Origin: Alteromonadaceae bacterium BrNp21-10
GTDB lineage: Bacteria; Pseudomonadota; Gammaproteobacteria; Enterobacterales; Alteromonadaceae
Assembly: GCA_030418115.1 (NCBI GenBank)
Contig: JAUHQD010000001.1
Coordinates: 124,001 to 188,000, forward strand
DNA: 64,000 nucleotides
Direction of reading: 5' to 3'
Within the stretch, counting starts at the first letter, position 1. Each line of letters begins with the position of its first letter. Below, piece after piece: positions 37,988-49,000 of this stretch. The notes under the pieces are model-generated. The model was not told the DNA's origin and searched no databases. It was given only the letters and a program-made list of their open reading frames with translations. The translations under genes and the position numbers were made by a program.

Positions 37988-39001
37988 ATGGCCATTAGCT
38001 TAGCGGAATTAGCGCAATACATCGGTGCTCGCGTTCAAGGGGATGGAGCATTGATGATCAGCTCCATAGCCACTTTGCAAAACGCTGCCGATGGTCAGAT
38101 TTCCTTTCTATCCAATTCCAAGTATCGTAGCCAACTTGCCGATTCGTCGGCGAGTGCGGTGATTCTGCACGCTGACAATTTAGATTGTTGGTCTGCTGCG
38201 GCATTAGTGATGGATAATCCTTACATTGGCTTTGCCAAAGTTGCGCAATTATTAGATACCACTCCGAAAAGTGCCGAAGGCATTGCTGCTAGTGCGGTGA
38301 TTGATAAAACCGCGCAGTTGGGCACTAATGTGGCTATTGGTCCCAATGCCGTCATTGAATCGGGCGTAGTGTTGGCCGACAACGTGCAAATTGGTGCCAA
38401 TTGTTTTGTTGGTAAACAGACGGTAATTGGCGAAAACACTAAGTTGTGGGCTAATGTTGTGGTGTACCACAATGTACAAATAGGTAGTGACTGTTTATTT
38501 CAGTCAGGGGCTGTTATTGGCTCTGACGGTTTTGGCTATGCTAACGACAATGGGCAGTGGCTAAAAATCCCACAGTTAGGTCGTGTTGTTATCGGTGACC
38601 GAGTCGAAATCGGTGCTAGTACTACCATTGACCGCGGCGCAATTGATGACACTATTTTGGCCGATGGCGTAATTATCGACAATCAATGTCAAATTGCCCA
38701 TAACGTAGTCATTAATGAGAATACCGCTATGGCGGCCTGTAGTGTAATTGCAGGTAGTACGCGTATCGGCAAAAACTGTACGATTGCTGGGCTTGTGGGT
38801 ATCAATGGCCATATTAATATTGCTGATAATGTACATTTTACCGGTACCAGTATGGTCACTAAAGGTATCACCGAAGCCGGCGTCTATTCGTCGGGAATGC
38901 CTGTGGTAAACAACAAGCTATGGCGACGTAATGCGGTGGCGATGCGCAATTTGGACTCAATGAATCAGCGCATCAAAGCGTTAGAAAAAACGAATAAGTA
39001 A
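37988..39001 (+). CDS. lpxD: UDP-3-O-acylglucosamine N-acyltransferase LpxD
   Basis: The 337-residue protein starts with the LpxD substrate domain ([31 protein letters not shown]) and continues with left-handed beta-helix repeats. They carry the catalytic histidine segment [17 protein letters not shown], then [20 protein letters not shown]. It adds the second 3-hydroxyacyl chain in lipid A synthesis, from acyl-ACP. It lies between skp and fabZ in the standard lpx order. Confidence 0.98.
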   Translation: MAISLAELAQYIGARVQGDGALMISSIATLQNAADGQISFLSNSKYRSQLADSSASAVILHADNLDCWSAAALVMDNPYIGFAKVAQLLDTTPKSAEGIAASAVIDKTAQLGTNVAIGPNAVIESGVVLADNVQIGANCFVGKQTVIGENTKLWANVVVYHNVQIGSDCLFQSGAVIGSDGFGYANDNGQWLKIPQLGRVVIGDRVEIGASTTIDRGAIDDTILADGVIIDNQCQIAHNVVINENTAMAACSVIAGSTRIGKNCTIAGLVGINGHINIADNVHFTGTSMVTKGITEAGVYSSGMPVVNNKLWRRNAVAMRNLDSMNQRIKALEKTNK

Positions 39002-39108
39002 CGCCATTTTTCAAAAGGTTAACACTGGTAACTGATTGTTTTCAGTCGAGTGATAAATGGAACAATGGTAAAATTACCGACTATTGCTGTAGTGGAAGGA
39101 GAACGTCC

Positions 39109-39555
39109 TTGGCAAACCCTCTTAATCAAGCTGATATTGAAGAAATCATGTCCCTTTTACCTCACAGGTATCCGTTCCTGTTGGTGGACCGAGTGACAGA
39201 AATGGAAGCCTTCAAAAGTATCAGTGCTTATAAAAATATAACCTTTAACGAACCTTGTTTTATGGGGCATTTTCCCGGTAAGCCAATTTTCCCAGGTGTT
39301 CTTATTTTGGAAGCCTTAGCGCAAGCCGCAGGTGTGTTAGGCTTTAAATCATCAGCGAAGACCGATGAACTCTATTTATATGCCGGTATTGATAAGGCTC
39401 GTTTTAGAAGCCCTGTTGTTCCTGGCGATCGCTTAGATTTAGAAGTTAAATTAATCAAAGAACGCCGTGGTATTTGGAAATTTTCTGGTGTCGCTAGCGT
39501 TGATGGCAAAGAAGCCTGTAGCGCTGAATTTATGTGTGCGATGAGGAAACTGTAA
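39109..39555 (+). CDS. fabZ: 3-hydroxyacyl-ACP dehydratase FabZ (TTG start)
   Basis: This hot-dog-fold enzyme of 148 residues has the active-site histidine in [14 protein letters not shown] and the catalytic glutamate in [24 protein letters not shown] lies between. It dehydrates 3-hydroxyacyl-ACP in fatty acid elongation and competes with LpxA/LpxD for the same acyl-ACP pool. It starts at TTG 39109, with AAGGAG seven bases upstream, since no ATG is available before the family start. The 107-base gap after lpxD shows no clear promoter. Confidence 0.97.
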   Translation: MANPLNQADIEEIMSLLPHRYPFLLVDRVTEMEAFKSISAYKNITFNEPCFMGHFPGKPIFPGVLILEALAQAAGVLGFKSSAKTDELYLYAGIDKARFRSPVVPGDRLDLEVKLIKERRGIWKFSGVASVDGKEACSAEFMCAMRKL

Positions 39556-39556
39556 G

Positions 39557-40330
39557 GTGACAGTGCATGCGACGGCTCTCGTCGATCCCAGCGCTGTTAT
39601 CGGCGCTAATGTCAGTATCGGTCCTTATAGTGTCATAGGGGCCAATGTCAGCATCGGTGACAATTGTAAAATTGAATCCCACGTGTTGATTAAAGGTGAC
39701 ACGCAAATTGGAAAGAATAATCATTTTTTCCAATTTGGCTCCATCGGCGAAGATTGTCAGGATAAAAAATACGCCAACGAGCCGACTAAGTTGGTGATTG
39801 GTGACAACAATGTCTTCCGTGAAGGTTGTACTATTCACCGTGGTACCGTCCAAGATCAAAGCCTAACCCAAATCGGCAACGGCAATTTATTTATGGTTGA
39901 CGTGCATGTTGCCCACGATTGCATGATTGGTGATAACAATATTTTTGCCAATAATGCCTCGCTAGCGGGTCATGTGCATGTGGGTGATTGGGTTATTATT
40001 GGTGGTATGACCGGCGTACATCAGTTTTGTCATATTGGATCCCACAGTTTTTGTGCTGCTTGTAGTTGGTTAGTGAAAGATATTCCGCCGTTTGTAATGG
40101 CAGGAGGCAGTCCGCTGGCACCTTTTGGTACCAATAGTGAAGGCTTGCGTCGTCGCGGATTCAGCAAAGACAGTATTTTACAAATCAAACGTGCCTACAA
40201 AGTGTTGTACCGAAACGGTAATACGCTTGAACAAGCACGAGACATCATTAGCTCGATGGCTGACGAAACCCCTGAATTAGGTTTGTTAGTTGATTTTCTC
40301 AGTCAACCTAACCGCGGAATTTTGCGTTAA
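39557..40330 (+). CDS. lpxA: UDP-N-acetylglucosamine O-acyltransferase LpxA (GTG start)
   Basis: The protein (257 residues) is the first lipid A acyltransferase. Hexapeptide repeats such as [22 protein letters not shown] make the beta-helix, and the catalytic histidine lies in [13 protein letters not shown]. The C-terminal helical part ([22 protein letters not shown]) is typical. It transfers a 3-hydroxyacyl group to UDP-GlcNAc. The frame opens with GTG 39557, one base after the fabZ stop. Confidence 0.98.
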   Translation: MTVHATALVDPSAVIGANVSIGPYSVIGANVSIGDNCKIESHVLIKGDTQIGKNNHFFQFGSIGEDCQDKKYANEPTKLVIGDNNVFREGCTIHRGTVQDQSLTQIGNGNLFMVDVHVAHDCMIGDNNIFANNASLAGHVHVGDWVIIGGMTGVHQFCHIGSHSFCAACSWLVKDIPPFVMAGGSPLAPFGTNSEGLRRRGFSKDSILQIKRAYKVLYRNGNTLEQARDIISSMADETPELGLLVDFLSQPNRGILR

Positions 40331-40335
40331 TCCCA

Positions 40336-41505
40336 GTGAATAATCCTTCAAAGCATATTGATATACCGATGCGCATTGGCATGGTCGTCGGCGAAATATC
40401 CGGCGACATTCTTGGCTCCGGTGTAGTCAAAGCTCTGCAACAACGATATCCCACCGCAGTTTTTGAAGGTATTGGTGGCGAAAAAATGCAGGCCCTAGGT
40501 TTTAACTCCTTATACGATATGGAAGAGTTATCGGTGATGGGGTTGTTTGAGGTACTTTCCCGTTTGCGGCGCTTATTGCGCATCCGTAAAGAACTAGCCG
40601 AGCACTTTATTGCTAATCCCCCTGATGTATTTATTGGTGTTGATGCACCCGATTTTAATCTTGGGCTGGAAAAACGCCTAAAGGATGCCGGTATTAAAAC
40701 CGTACAATACGTTAGCCCCACCATTTGGGCATGGCGACCTAAGCGTATTTTTGGCATTGCCGCGGCGACTAATTTAGTGCTGAGTATTTTCCCGTTTGAG
40801 AAGCGTTTTTACGACCAGTATAAAGTGCCCTGCGACTATGTTGGCCATACCTTAGCAGATGAAATGCCGCTAGTACCTGACCGCGAAACCGCCCGTCAGC
40901 AACTTAATATTGACGCAGATGCCACTGTCATCGCCGTGTTACCCGGTAGTCGTGGAAATGAGGTTAAATTATTATTAGCGCCTTTTATTCAGGCCGCAGA
41001 AATAATGGCCCAGCAAATAGCTAATTTACAAATTGTGATCCCGGTGGCTAATGGGCGACGTAAATTACAAATTCAACAGTGGCTGGATGCTAATTCAACG
41101 TCTGTGTCCATTCGTTTAGTCGATGGCCAATCTAAACAAGTGATGACCGCCAGCAACGCTATTTTATTAGCCTCTGGCACCGCCACTTTAGAAGCAATGT
41201 TGTGTAAAAGGCCCATGTTAGTTGCCTATCGCTTTAGTCGCTTATCGGCGATATTTTTACGGCGTATGTTTAAAGCTAAATTTTTCTCGTTACCGAATTT
41301 ATTGGCTGATAAAGCGTTAGTGCCAGAATTGTTGCAAGAGCAAGTGACCCCAGAGAATATTGCCAGTACATTGTTACCATTATTAAGAAATACAGACTTA
41401 GCCATGCTCGAAGAATTTAGCGCTTTGCATCAACAATTAAAATGTCAGGCAGACCAACAGGCGGCGGTTGCCATCAGTAAATTAATCGAGGAAACACATT
41501 GTTAA
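40336..41505 (+). CDS. lpxB: lipid-A-disaccharide synthase LpxB (GTG start)
   Basis: LpxB is a membrane-associated GT19 glycosyltransferase that joins lipid X to UDP-2,3-diacylglucosamine. The N-terminus has [20 protein letters not shown], followed by [14 protein letters not shown] and the C-terminal [23 protein letters not shown] donor site. Length 389. The frame starts at GTG 40336, five bases after lpxA; an alternative ATG at 40369 would give a slightly short protein, and neither has a strong ribosome binding site. Its end overlaps rnhB. Confidence 0.97.
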   Translation: MNNPSKHIDIPMRIGMVVGEISGDILGSGVVKALQQRYPTAVFEGIGGEKMQALGFNSLYDMEELSVMGLFEVLSRLRRLLRIRKELAEHFIANPPDVFIGVDAPDFNLGLEKRLKDAGIKTVQYVSPTIWAWRPKRIFGIAAATNLVLSIFPFEKRFYDQYKVPCDYVGHTLADEMPLVPDRETARQQLNIDADATVIAVLPGSRGNEVKLLLAPFIQAAEIMAQQIANLQIVIPVANGRRKLQIQQWLDANSTSVSIRLVDGQSKQVMTASNAILLASGTATLEAMLCKRPMLVAYRFSRLSAIFLRRMFKAKFFSLPNLLADKALVPELLQEQVTPENIASTLLPLLRNTDLAMLEEFSALHQQLKCQADQQAAVAISKLIEETHC

Positions 41506-42083
41506 TTGCAGGTGTAGATGAAGTTGGCCGCGGGCCATTGGTTGGCGCTGTTGTTACCGCAGCGGTGATATTAGATCCTAACAATCCCATTACTGGTTTA
41601 ATGGACTCCAAAGCCTTGTCTGAGAAAAAACGCGATGCCTTAGCCATAGAAATTAAAGCCAAAGCCTTGAGCTGGTGTTTAGGTAGAGCCGAGCCACAAG
41701 AAATTGATGAATTAAATATTTTACATGCGACCATGTTAGCCATGACCCGTGCAGTAGAAGGGCTGGCTATTCAGCCAGACCATGTGCAGGTGGATGGTAA
41801 TCGTTGCCCCCAATGGCATTACAGCAGTGAAGCGATAGTTAAGGGTGACACTAAGGTTGCAGAAATTTCAGCGGCGTCGATACTCGCCAAAGTAGCCCGC
41901 GATCAGGAAATGCAAGAGCTTGATGAGCTTTTTCCTGAGTATGGTTTTGCAAAACATAAAGGTTATCCCACGAAAGATCATATGCAAAAACTCGCCGAAT
42001 TAGGGCCAACAAAACATTATCGTATGAGTTTTAAACCGGTTGTTAAGGCCCTTGCTGAGCATGCTGGAGTCGTTAATGCTTGA
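41499..42083 (+). CDS. rnhB: ribonuclease HII (TTG start)
   Basis: RNase HII removes ribonucleotides misincorporated in DNA and RNA-DNA hybrids. The N-terminus is [22 protein letters not shown], with the catalytic DEVGRG residues; later [12 protein letters not shown] and HKGYPTKDH are family blocks. At 194 residues it starts at TTG 41499 with GAGGA six bases upstream, overlapping lpxB by seven bases. Its own end overlaps the dnaE start by eight bases. Confidence 0.97.
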   Translation: MLIAGVDEVGRGPLVGAVVTAAVILDPNNPITGLMDSKALSEKKRDALAIEIKAKALSWCLGRAEPQEIDELNILHATMLAMTRAVEGLAIQPDHVQVDGNRCPQWHYSSEAIVKGDTKVAEISAASILAKVARDQEMQELDELFPEYGFAKHKGYPTKDHMQKLAELGPTKHYRMSFKPVVKALAEHAGVVNA

Positions 42084-45000
42084 TCCACAATTTATCCATT
42101 TACGGGTGCATAGTGATTATTCTATGTCTGACGGTTTGGCTAAGGTCAAGCCACTGGTTGGGGCGGCCAAAAACCTAAATATGCCAGCATTGGCCATTAC
42201 CGACCAAATGAATATTTGTGGTTTGGTTAAATTTTATTTAGAAGCCCATAAACAGGGTGTTAAGCCGATTATTGGCGTTGACCTGTGGATGAAAGGCGAC
42301 GAGTCCGAGCAGTTATTTCGTATTACCGCATTGGCCATGGATAACACCGGTTATCGCAATATTATTGAGTTGATCTCCAAAGCTTACAAGCGCGGCCATG
42401 TTCAAGAAAAAGCAGTCATTGATCGTAGTTGGTTGAAGGAGCTCGCTGCGGGCGTGATCCTACTCTCCGGTGGCCGTGAAGGTGATTTAGGGCAGGCATT
42501 AATTGCTAAAAATAACGAACTCGCTCGCAGTATCAGTAATTTCTATAAGCAATATTTTAGTGATCGCTATTATTTAGAATTAGTCCGAACAGGTCGTAAA
42601 GGTGAGGAAGACTATGTGCATGCAGCGGTGAGCTGGGCACAAGAGTTTGATTTACCACTGGTTGCCACTAACGACGTGTGCTTCCTCAAAGAGGCGGATT
42701 TTGATGCCCATGAAATCCGTGTCGCCATACACGATGGTTTTACTCTTGAAGATAAACGTCGTCCACAAAAATACTCTGCCGAACAGTACTTGCGTAGTGA
42801 AGAAGAAATGCTTGAGGTCTTCAGTGATATACCTGAAGCCCTCGCGAATAGTGTTGAAATAGCTAAACGCTGTAATGCCACCATGACCTTATTTGAATAC
42901 TTCTTACCTAAGTTCCCCACGGGTGATATGTCCGAAGAAGATTATCTGGTGATGATGTCCGAAAAGGGCTTGGAAGAGCGTTTAGTATTCTTGTTCCCTG
43001 ATGAATCCGAACGCCTGCAAAAACGCCCTGAGTATGACGAGCGTTTGGCGATTGAGCTTAAAGTAATCAATCAAATGGGTTTCCCTGGTTATTTCTTGAT
43101 CGTGATGGAGTTTATCCAGTGGAGTAAAGACAACGGTATTCCAGTTGGGCCGGGTCGAGGGTCAGGTGCCGGTTCCTTGGTGGCTTACGCACTTAAAATT
43201 ACCGATTTAGATCCCTTGGAATTTGATTTACTGTTCGAACGATTCCTCAATCCCGAGCGGGTGTCGATGCCGGATTTCGATGTCGATTTTTGTATGGATC
43301 GCCGTGATGAAGTTATCGCCCATGTGGCCGAGCTGTATGGCCGGGATGCGGTATCACAAATTATTACCTTTGGTACTATGGCCGCTAAAGCGGTTATTCG
43401 AGATGTGGGCCGAGTATTAGGTCATCCCTTTGGTTTTGTCGATCGCATTAGTAAGTTGATCCCACTGACTCCGGGTATGACACTGGCTGCGGCTTTTGAA
43501 GAAGAACCAAGACTTCCCGAGCTATACGACTCTGATGAAGAAGTGCGCGACCTGATAGATATGGCACGACGCCTAGAAGGCGTAACCCGTAATGCCGGTA
43601 AACATGCGGGTGGTGTGGTTATCGCACCGACGGTGATCAATGATTTCGCGCCCTTGTATTGCGACGATGAAGGCGCTAACCCGGTCACCCAGTTTGATAA
43701 GAACGATGTGGAAACTGCTGGTCTGGTTAAATTCGATTTCTTGGGTTTACGCACCCTGACCATTATTCAATGGGCGCTGGATATCATTAAGGAAAATAAA
43801 GGTATCGACATCGATATCGCATCTATTCCTATCCATGATGCTAAGTCGTTCCGTACCTTGCAGTCAGCCTCTACTACTGCGGTGTTCCAGCTAGAATCTC
43901 GTGGTATGAAGGAGCTCATCAAGAGCCTTAAACCGGATTGCTTTGAAGATATTATCGCCTTGGTGGCGTTGTTTAGGCCGGGACCATTGCAATCAGGCAT
44001 GGTAGAAAACTTCATCGATCGTAAACACGGTCGCGAAGCCATATCCTACCCCGATGCCGAATATCAACATGAGTGCCTTAAAGAGATCCTGGAGCCAACC
44101 TACGGTATTATTTTGTACCAAGAACAGGTCATGCAGATTGCCCAAGTAATGGCAGGCTACAGCCTTGGTGGCGCCGATATGTTGCGCCGGGCGATGGGTA
44201 AGAAAAATGCCGATGAAATGGCTAAGCAACGGGATGGTTTTGCCGAAGGCTCTAAAAATAACAATATCGACCCTGAACTGGCGACCAAGATTTTTGACTT
44301 GGTTGAAAAATTCGCCGGTTACGGCTTTAACAAATCTCACTCGGCGGCCTATGCCTTGGTGTCTTATCAGACCTTATGGCTGAAATCTCATTACCCTGCA
44401 GAGTTTATGGCGGCGGTGATGTCCGCTGATATGGAAACCACTGATAAAATAGTTACTTTAGTGGATGAATGTCAGAACATGGGGCTGACCATTGCACCGC
44501 CGAATCTTAATAGTGGTGCTTTTAAATTCACTGTGGATAGTAACGGCCATATTATTTACGGTATCGGTGCTATTAAAGGTGTGGGTGAAGGGCCGGTTGC
44601 AGCCATTATAGAGGCACGCAAAAAGCATAATGGTTTTAAAGACTTATTTGATTTTTGTGCCAAGGTGGATTTAAAGAAAATTAACAAACGGGTGCTAGAA
44701 AAGTTAGTGCTAGCCGGCGCCATGGATACTTTCGGTGCCCATCGGGCGTCATTAATGGCGACCCTACCGGACGCCATGGCGGCGGCAACACAGCATAAAG
44801 CCGCAGAAGCCCACGGTCAGGAAGATATGTTCGGTTTATTAACCACCGAACCTGACGATATCAAACAGACCTTTATTGATGTCCCCCTGTGGCCGGACAA
44901 AACCTGGTTGGATGGCGAAAAACTAACCTTAGGTCTTTATCTTACAGGCCATCCTATTAATCAGTACATCACCGAATTAAAACAATATACTCAATGCCGT

Positions 45001-45537
45001 TTGGTTGATTTGAAACCAGCTAAAGGCGTGCAAATTACTGCTGCTGGTTTAGTGCTAAGTGTACGCCAATTGGTTAACAAAAAAGGCCGCCGTTGGGCCA
45101 TTGTTACTCTCGATGATAAAAGTGCGCGTATGGAAGCGAAGTTTACGCCGGAGATGTTTGAACAGTTTGAAGAAGTACTACAACCGGATAAAATCTTATT
45201 GATTTCGGGACAGGTCAGCTTTGATCAGTATAATGGTAGCAATACAATTAACGCCCGCGATGTTATAGACATTGTCCAAGCAAGAGAAAAATTTGCCAAA
45301 TCTTTAACATTAGAGTTGGATTCAGGCTGGTGTCAGCCCTCACATATGGCTAAACTGCAGGCATTACTGCAACAATATAGTGGTGGCAGTTGTCCGGTGT
45401 TAGTGAATTACCAACATCCAGACGCATCCGCCAGTGTGGCATTAGGTGCCAGTTGGTATATCACACCAGAAGACCAACTATTATACGAATTAGCGCAATT
45501 ACTAGATAAATCACGGGTTTCGTTGTGCTTTAGCTAG
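42076..45537 (+). CDS. dnaE: DNA polymerase III alpha subunit DnaE
   Basis: The replicative polymerase of 1153 residues (E. coli 1160) opens with the PHP domain [15 protein letters not shown] and has the catalytic aspartates in [10 protein letters not shown] near residue 400. [16 protein letters not shown] and [28 protein letters not shown] are further polymerase blocks. A C-terminal OB fold follows near residues 980-1080. ATG 42076 has GGAG seven bases upstream and matches the family start; the frame opens at 42040. rnhB-dnaE-accA is conserved order. Confidence 0.99.
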   Translation: MLDPQFIHLRVHSDYSMSDGLAKVKPLVGAAKNLNMPALAITDQMNICGLVKFYLEAHKQGVKPIIGVDLWMKGDESEQLFRITALAMDNTGYRNIIELISKAYKRGHVQEKAVIDRSWLKELAAGVILLSGGREGDLGQALIAKNNELARSISNFYKQYFSDRYYLELVRTGRKGEEDYVHAAVSWAQEFDLPLVATNDVCFLKEADFDAHEIRVAIHDGFTLEDKRRPQKYSAEQYLRSEEEMLEVFSDIPEALANSVEIAKRCNATMTLFEYFLPKFPTGDMSEEDYLVMMSEKGLEERLVFLFPDESERLQKRPEYDERLAIELKVINQMGFPGYFLIVMEFIQWSKDNGIPVGPGRGSGAGSLVAYALKITDLDPLEFDLLFERFLNPERVSMPDFDVDFCMDRRDEVIAHVAELYGRDAVSQIITFGTMAAKAVIRDVGRVLGHPFGFVDRISKLIPLTPGMTLAAAFEEEPRLPELYDSDEEVRDLIDMARRLEGVTRNAGKHAGGVVIAPTVINDFAPLYCDDEGANPVTQFDKNDVETAGLVKFDFLGLRTLTIIQWALDIIKENKGIDIDIASIPIHDAKSFRTLQSASTTAVFQLESRGMKELIKSLKPDCFEDIIALVALFRPGPLQSGMVENFIDRKHGREAISYPDAEYQHECLKEILEPTYGIILYQEQVMQIAQVMAGYSLGGADMLRRAMGKKNADEMAKQRDGFAEGSKNNNIDPELATKIFDLVEKFAGYGFNKSHSAAYALVSYQTLWLKSHYPAEFMAAVMSADMETTDKIVTLVDECQNMGLTIAPPNLNSGAFKFTVDSNGHIIYGIGAIKGVGEGPVAAIIEARKKHNGFKDLFDFCAKVDLKKINKRVLEKLVLAGAMDTFGAHRASLMATLPDAMAAATQHKAAEAHGQEDMFGLLTTEPDDIKQTFIDVPLWPDKTWLDGEKLTLGLYLTGHPINQYITELKQYTQCRLVDLKPAKGVQITAAGLVLSVRQLVNKKGRRWAIVTLDDKSARMEAKFTPEMFEQFEEVLQPDKILLISGQVSFDQYNGSNTINARDVIDIVQAREKFAKSLTLELDSGWCQPSHMAKLQALLQQYSGGSCPVLVNYQHPDASASVALGASWYITPEDQLLYELAQLLDKSRVSLCFS

Positions 45538-45564
45538 GTTTGCCAAAAAATATTAGGTAGTGGA

Positions 45565-46521
45565 ATGAACACAAACTTCTTGGATTTCGAGCAACCAATT
45601 GCAGAATTGGAAGCCAAAATAGAAGAACTTAGAATTGTTAGCCAAAATGGCGATTTTGATGTCAGTCTAGAAGAGGACATTAGTAAGTTGCGCGAAAAAA
45701 GCGCGGATTTAACTCGGAAGATATTTTCCGATCTGGATGCGTGGCAGGTATCTAAATTAGCTCGCCATCCCAAACGTCCTTACACTCAAGATTATATTGA
45801 CCGTTTATTTACCGACTTTGATGAGTTAGCCGGTGATAGAACCTATGCCGACGATAAAGCGATTATTGGTGGTCTTGCCAATTTCGAAGGTCAGCCAGTG
45901 ATGATCATTGGTCATCAAAAAGGTCGAGATACTCAAGAAAAAATCAAACGTAACTTTGGTATGCCAAAACCGGAAGGTTATCGCAAAGCGCTGCGATTAA
46001 TGGAAACCGCCGAGCGTTTTAATATACCTATTCTAACTTTTATTGATACTCCTGGCGCTTACCCGGGTGTAGGTGCTGAAGAGCGTGGCCAAAGTGAAGC
46101 CATCGCTAGAAATTTAAAAGTGATGGCCGCCTTAAAAGTGCCAACTATTTGTACGGTTATTGGTGAAGGCGGTTCTGGTGGCGCTTTAGCCATTGGCGTT
46201 GGCGATCGCGTTAACATGTTGCAATTCAGTACTTACTCGGTGATTTCACCGGAAGGCTGTGCGTCTATTTTATGGAAGAGTGCTGACAAAGCGCCGTTGG
46301 CTGCTGAAGCCATGGGTGTTGATGCGCAAAGAATTAAAGAATTAGACTTAATCAATACTATTGTTGATGAGCCTTTAGGGGGCGCACATCGTGACTTCGA
46401 TGCCACGGCCGCTAATCTTAAAGCCTGTATTAAGCAGCAATTAATGCAGTTGAAAAGTTTGTCTACCGAGGAATTGTTAGATCAACGCTATCAGCGACTA
46501 TTGTCATTTGGCTACTGCTAA
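45565..46521 (+). CDS. accA: acetyl-CoA carboxylase carboxyltransferase subunit alpha
   Basis: The 318-residue protein begins [20 protein letters not shown] and has [31 protein letters not shown], then [24 protein letters not shown], the classical AccA sequence. With AccD it transfers carboxyl from biotin to acetyl-CoA, giving malonyl-CoA for fatty acid synthesis. It follows dnaE by 27 bases. No terminator was recognised between it and tilS. Confidence 0.99.
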   Translation: MNTNFLDFEQPIAELEAKIEELRIVSQNGDFDVSLEEDISKLREKSADLTRKIFSDLDAWQVSKLARHPKRPYTQDYIDRLFTDFDELAGDRTYADDKAIIGGLANFEGQPVMIIGHQKGRDTQEKIKRNFGMPKPEGYRKALRLMETAERFNIPILTFIDTPGAYPGVGAEERGQSEAIARNLKVMAALKVPTICTVIGEGGSGGALAIGVGDRVNMLQFSTYSVISPEGCASILWKSADKAPLAAEAMGVDAQRIKELDLINTIVDEPLGGAHRDFDATAANLKACIKQQLMQLKSLSTEELLDQRYQRLLSFGYC

Positions 46522-46615
46522 GCAGCGTAATCTCTTAGCCGCTGTGGCCAACGTCGCTCTATATTGAATTGATACTGGCCATGGCAAAAAAACTCTTAAC
46601 CAAAATGGAGTTAGT

Positions 46616-47953
46616 ATGAACAACTCCATTCAAATGCTTTTACAGCAACAATTATCCATTTCTCCGCGTACCATTGCTGTTGCCTACAGTGGCGGTGTGG
46701 ATTCTCATGTCATGCTGCATGCCCTCTGTCAATTAAGAGCGCAGTTTCCCCAACATCAATATTGCGCCGTGCATATTCATCATGGCCTAAGCGACAATGC
46801 TGATGATTGGTTAGTCCATTGTCAGCAGACCTGTGTGCAATTAGCCATTGAATTTATTGGCCATAAAGTGTTGGTTAACCAAGGACCACGCACTAGCCTA
46901 GAAGCAACCGCTCGTGATGCACGTTATCAAGCCATTGAGTCACTGGTGCCTGCCAACAGTTTAGTCTTACTGGCCCAACATCAAAATGATCAATTAGAAA
47001 CTGTCTTGCTGCAGCTTAAACGTGGCGCAGGCCCTAAAGGATTATCGGCCATGGCAGGGCTTAAATCAGCAAGTAATGGAATAGAATATGCGCGGCCATT
47101 GCTAGCTCTGAGTCGTTCACAAATTGAAGAATACGCCCAACAACAACAATTAAATTGGATTGAAGATGAGTCCAATAGTAATGAGGCTTTTGATCGCAAT
47201 TTTTTGCGTCAGCAAATTATTCCCTCATTGTTGAGCCGCTGGCCAGGTATGGCTAAAGCGGTGAGTCGCTCAGCGGCCTTGTGTGCCGAGCAACAACAAT
47301 TATTGGACGAGGTAAGCCACAACCATTTAATGCGCATACAGGACGACCAGCTACGGCTTAATATCCATTTATTGAGTGAACTCTCCAGTGCATGGCAAGC
47401 GCAAGTGGTTAGATTATGGTTAAGTCAGCAATCCATCCCCATGCCGCCAGCCGCCATCATTGAACTCTTACCTAAGGAACTGTTACAAACTGCAGACGAT
47501 AGTCATGCTTGTTTACAGTGGCAGCAATGGCAGTTGCGCAAGTACAACGGCTTATTGTATGTATTAACTGCGCCAGCTGAAGTGGAACTAGAACTAATTA
47601 GTTGGCAAGGGCAGGCGTTATTTAATATCGGCGAAAATCAGCCAGCATTGCTTATTGATAGCAATGATAACGGTGGCCAGTTATTGCAATTAGCCACCGC
47701 AGCGGTTGATATTCAAATTGGTTTTGGCCGTTTAGGGACGGTCTTCAAACCTAAGGGTGAAAGACATTCCAAGCCATTAAAAAAATGGATGCAGCTTTGG
47801 CAGATACCACCATGGCAACGGCAACAGATCCCGCTGGTTTTTGTGGATGGTCAGTTGGCGATGGTCATGGGTTATGGCGTTGCCGAAGCATTTAGCCAAG
47901 GCCAAGTTAATTATTGGATCAAGCAAGATAACTGCGACATCACGCGCAAATAA
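46616..47953 (+). CDS. tilS: tRNA(Ile)-lysidine synthetase TilS
   Basis: TilS converts the wobble cytidine of tRNA-Ile(CAU) to lysidine, giving AUA specificity. The PP-loop motif is SGGVDS at residues 25-30, followed by HHGLSDNADDW and the HQNDQLETVLLQLKRGAG region. The C-terminal substrate-binding domain ends near residue 430. Length 445. ATG has GGAG five bases upstream. A short hairpin just beyond the stop separates it from a convergent diguanylate cyclase. Confidence 0.96.
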   Translation: MNNSIQMLLQQQLSISPRTIAVAYSGGVDSHVMLHALCQLRAQFPQHQYCAVHIHHGLSDNADDWLVHCQQTCVQLAIEFIGHKVLVNQGPRTSLEATARDARYQAIESLVPANSLVLLAQHQNDQLETVLLQLKRGAGPKGLSAMAGLKSASNGIEYARPLLALSRSQIEEYAQQQQLNWIEDESNSNEAFDRNFLRQQIIPSLLSRWPGMAKAVSRSAALCAEQQQLLDEVSHNHLMRIQDDQLRLNIHLLSELSSAWQAQVVRLWLSQQSIPMPPAAIIELLPKELLQTADDSHACLQWQQWQLRKYNGLLYVLTAPAEVELELISWQGQALFNIGENQPALLIDSNDNGGQLLQLATAAVDIQIGFGRLGTVFKPKGERHSKPLKKWMQLWQIPPWQRQQIPLVFVDGQLAMVMGYGVAEAFSQGQVNYWIKQDNCDITRK

Positions 47954-47960
47954 CAACAGA

Positions 47961-47980
47961 AGCGGCAAAACCTTGCCGCT
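47961..47980. terminator. bidirectional hairpin between tilS and a diguanylate cyclase gene
   Basis: AGCGGCAA and TTGCCGCT form an eight-base-pair stem around a four-base loop. It lies eight bases after the tilS stop and thirteen before the stop of the convergent GGDEF gene. No long T-run follows, so its strength as a terminator is uncertain. Confidence 0.65.
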
Positions 47981-47992
47981 AACTAAGCTGTA

Positions 47993-48883
47993 CTAAGCAC
48001 ACTTCACACCATTTTTGCCGTTTTGTTTGGCTGTGTACATAGCCTCATCAGCACGTTGGAATAACGTATGGCTGCTGTCCGAAGGCAAATACACCGCACT
48101 ACCAATGCTGGCGGTTAAATTATGTTTAATTAACAAACCGTGATTTGCCATGGCATGAATAATACGGATCGAGACTTTTTGATTTAGCAACTCATCGGCA
48201 TCTTCCAATAGGCAACAGAACTCATCCCCGCCAAAACGAAAGGCGTAGTCGCTGTCACGTAGGCAGTCCTGCAATAAACCTGCAAAGGTAATTAGCAGCT
48301 GGTCACCCAATAAATGTCCGTATTGGTCATTGGCTTTTTTGAAGTGATCAAGATCCAGTACTAGTAAACCGAAGCTGCTGTTATTGCGCTGGGAGTGACT
48401 AATTAATCGACGAATGCTTTCATCAAAGTGGCTACGATTACCTAAGCCAGTCAGATTGTCTTTAAAACACAGGCGTTTTATCTGGTCATGTTCAACGGCG
48501 ATTAACAATGGTTGTTGCAAACAGCTTTGTAGGTCGCATAGCAGTTTTGATTCGCGAGACGTTAATTTTCGTTGGCTGTGATAAGTCAGCGATATTTTGC
48601 CCTGATTGCCGTGAGTGATATGTAGATCAAAGTCATGCTCGGATTCGCTACAATCAGCAAAAATATTGCTGTTACCTGCATACTCAAAGGTAATACCGGT
48701 AATAGGTAAATGCCGTTGTACCTGATCGGTATAAGTGTGCAATAAGGTTGGCAAATCGATGCTGGAGGTTAATTTTTGCATCAAAGCATACAATTGGTAG
48801 TAACTTAGATTTTTGTTACTACCGGTATGGACGTTAACAAAACCGTCGCTAGCAGTATCATAAATAGGGCTGAGTTGATCCAA
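47993..48883 (-). CDS. cytoplasmic diguanylate cyclase (TTG start)
   Basis: The 296-residue protein ends in a complete GGDEF domain, with GGDEF at 218-222 and the inhibitory RDSD at 209-212. DNLTGLGNRSHFDESI marks its beginning. The first 125 residues have no membrane helix and look like a degenerate GAF-type sensor (QLYALMQKLTSSIDLPTLLHTYTDQVQ). It should make cyclic di-GMP. It starts at TTG 48883, with CGGGA about eight bases before; no upstream ATG exists in frame and the first internal ATG would delete a third of the sensor. Confidence 0.88.
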   Translation of the reverse strand: MDQLSPIYDTASDGFVNVHTGSNKNLSYYQLYALMQKLTSSIDLPTLLHTYTDQVQRHLPITGITFEYAGNSNIFADCSESEHDFDLHITHGNQGKISLTYHSQRKLTSRESKLLCDLQSCLQQPLLIAVEHDQIKRLCFKDNLTGLGNRSHFDESIRRLISHSQRNNSSFGLLVLDLDHFKKANDQYGHLLGDQLLITFAGLLQDCLRDSDYAFRFGGDEFCCLLEDADELLNQKVSIRIIHAMANHGLLIKHNLTASIGSAVYLPSDSSHTLFQRADEAMYTAKQNGKNGVKCA

Positions 48884-49000
48884 AGTCGTATCCCGCTAAA
48901 AGTTTGACACGGTTGTCGTATGTTGAGTACTCATACAATTAATGTGCCAATGAGGTGAATACGACGTTTAGTGGTTGCTGAAGGCAGAGAGAAGAGGGGG

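Noticed and set aside
39590-39680. Near-direct repeats that might suggest a tandem duplication
   Set aside because: They encode successive hexapeptide repeats of the LpxA beta-helix, which are normal for the family.
39530-39859. 109-codon minus-strand frame across fabZ/lpxA
   Set aside because: It lies opposite the hexapeptide repeats of lpxA and mirrors their periodic sequence; there is no independent support.
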